A stretch of 64,000 bases of DNA, taken from contig OW121855.1 in NCBI GenBank assembly GCA_933228895.1, forward strand, positions 32,564,698 to 32,628,697, given 5' to 3'. The stretch's first letter is position 1, and every line of letters begins with the position of its first letter. Made by a program: the position numbers and the translations under genes. Source of the DNA: Platycnemis pennipes. Its lineage: Eukaryota > Arthropoda > Insecta > Odonata > Platycnemididae. Positions 63,301-64,000 of the stretch are shown one piece after another. The notes under the pieces were generated by a model, which worked only from the letters and a program-made list of their open reading frames with translations, was not told the DNA's origin and ran no database searches.

Positions 63301-63609
63301 CAAAAAAAGAAAATTTTGATATTATATGAATCGTACTTTTGCCGTTCATTCCTTTAAGTTTTGAATATTTACTTATATTCATGTAAGTTATTCTAGTCAA
63401 TTTACAACGCCACATTTTCTGTGTAAGTATGCAACACTGAGTCACACGACAAAGACTTTCATATACATTTTAAAATTTCAAATGCAAATCCATTAACGTC
63501 ATCACACTTGACCATGGCACAATATATAAATTTTATATTTTTTAAAACCAAGCTTGGAATTAAGCGGAAATGCCCAACAACACATGAGATGAACAGAACG
63601 AACTTGAGG
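60314..63609. repeat. Macrosatellite unit 5, truncated and diverged
   Basis: Collinear with unit-1 positions 1 to about 3405, with clearly more substitutions than units 1-4. It has a 49-bp deletion near 60943 (between CCAGCTAGAATC and ATACTAGGC) and only one copy of the 53-bp element that is duplicated in units 1-4. At 63609/63610 the sequence jumps back to unit position about 489, so a repeat of only about 2.8 kb is formed here. Confidence 0.92.
62575..62666. repeat. Pair of CTGCTGA hairpins (unit 5, diverged)
   Basis: Both stems persist in the diverged unit 5. The second left arm is TAACTGTTGA, a C-to-T change that would leave a G-U pair if this were RNA. The first right arm now reads TCAGCAGT. 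Confidence 0.8.
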
Positions 63610-63978
63610 TATGATGGACACAGCTTCTTATAACGACAAGGATTGTCTCAAGAATTGGACGGAAAATGATGAAGCTAAATGGTGCCCTTCAGTTGCCAAG
63701 AGGAGGATTTGAATAGGGTATGAACATCATAACATTGGCAGGTAGTATTCCAGCTAGAATCATACTAGGCATGTTCTTTTGTTAGATGGGGAACAATATG
63801 ATGTGGAGCAGTGGATGTCTGTGGCTATAACAAGAAGAAGCTACCGTGATGAAAATTATAGATTCACAGAATAGTTACAGAGTCAATGATAAGGGTGACG
63901 AAGAGCCAAATTTTTTTATCGATTCCCTGTTTTTTGAGGACATAATCAATAATTATTTGGTACCTCTTTATTAGGTAC
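63610..63978. repeat. Macrosatellite unit 6, terminal stub
   Basis: Matches unit-1 positions about 489-903 and unit 5 from 60796 on. It shares the 49-bp deletion of unit 5, so the two descend from the same variant and probably arose by a local duplication of the shortened form. Similarity to the unit stops after the GGTAC at 63974-63978. Confidence 0.88.
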
Positions 63979-63982
63979 CAAA
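63956..63982. repeat. Perfect hairpin at the apparent array end
   Basis: Arms TTTGGTACCT and AGGTACCAAA, 10 bp each, loop CTTTATT. In the ordinary unit (for example 885-903) only a 6-bp stem, GTACCT/AGGTAC, exists around the same loop. The junction with non-unit sequence falls inside the right arm. Confidence 0.85.
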
Positions 63983-64000
63983 ATCTAATATGGCCTAAGA
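63979..64000. other. Possible non-array flank
   Basis: The last 22 bases do not follow the unit (which continues with ATTGCAATCAGGG). They may be the start of unique flanking DNA or another rearranged repeat. The stretch is too short to identify. Confidence 0.5.

Noticed and set aside
1..64000. CRISPR array, prophage or bacterial operon
   Set aside because: The repeats are 16-kb tandem units, not short repeats with unique spacers, and there are no bacterial genes or ribosome-binding-site patterns. The LINE fragments and GT-AG introns indicate a eukaryote.
1..64000. tRNA, rRNA, snRNA or telomeric repeats
   Set aside because: I looked for B-box-like GGTTCGAATCC motifs, rRNA-like conserved blocks and TTAGG runs and saw none.

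Overview
The window is nuclear DNA of a eukaryote, most likely an insect or other arthropod. This is inferred from AT-rich, almost gene-free sequence, consensus GT-AG splice signals, and two decayed non-LTR retrotransposon (LINE) fragments with an APE-type endonuclease and reverse transcriptase (RT). I cannot name the species. Nothing bacterial, organellar or ribosomal was recognised, and no intact protein-coding gene is supported.

The whole window is one head-to-tail tandem array of a very large repeat unit of about 16 kb (a macrosatellite). Using the first base of the window as phase, units start at 1, 16287, 32273, 48571 and 60314, and a fragment runs from 63610 to about 63978. Units 1-3 are nearly full length (16286, 15986 and 16298 bp) and differ by only a few substitutions per kb where I compared them by eye. 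Unit 4 (11743 bp) carries three deletions, one replaced segment and more substitutions. Unit 5 (3.3 kb) is truncated and more diverged. Unit 6 is a 0.37-kb stub. This grading from homogeneous to degraded is what the edge of a tandem array looks like, and the last 22 bases may be the flanking DNA.

Each full unit has the same layout (unit-1 coordinates): a purine-rich start (1-786); an AT-rich part with a 53-bp tandem duplication and a pair of hairpins (787-4250); a stretch from 4254 to about 6260 with a TATA-like box and a chain of well-spaced consensus introns, which looks like a spliced and probably noncoding transcript; a block of three short repeated modules (6734-7090); a long purine-rich part with imperfect duplications about 300 bp apart and a 44-nt minimal intron with a TACTAAC branch site (7300-13250); a minus-strand LINE fragment (13250-14305); a plus-strand LINE fragment (14726-15318); and a purine-rich tail.

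The most interesting results are the macrosatellite itself, the spliced-transcript architecture kept in four units including the diverged one, mosaic (gene-conversion-like) patterns of variants between units, deletion junctions with templated filler, and a perfect hairpin at the point where the array appears to end.
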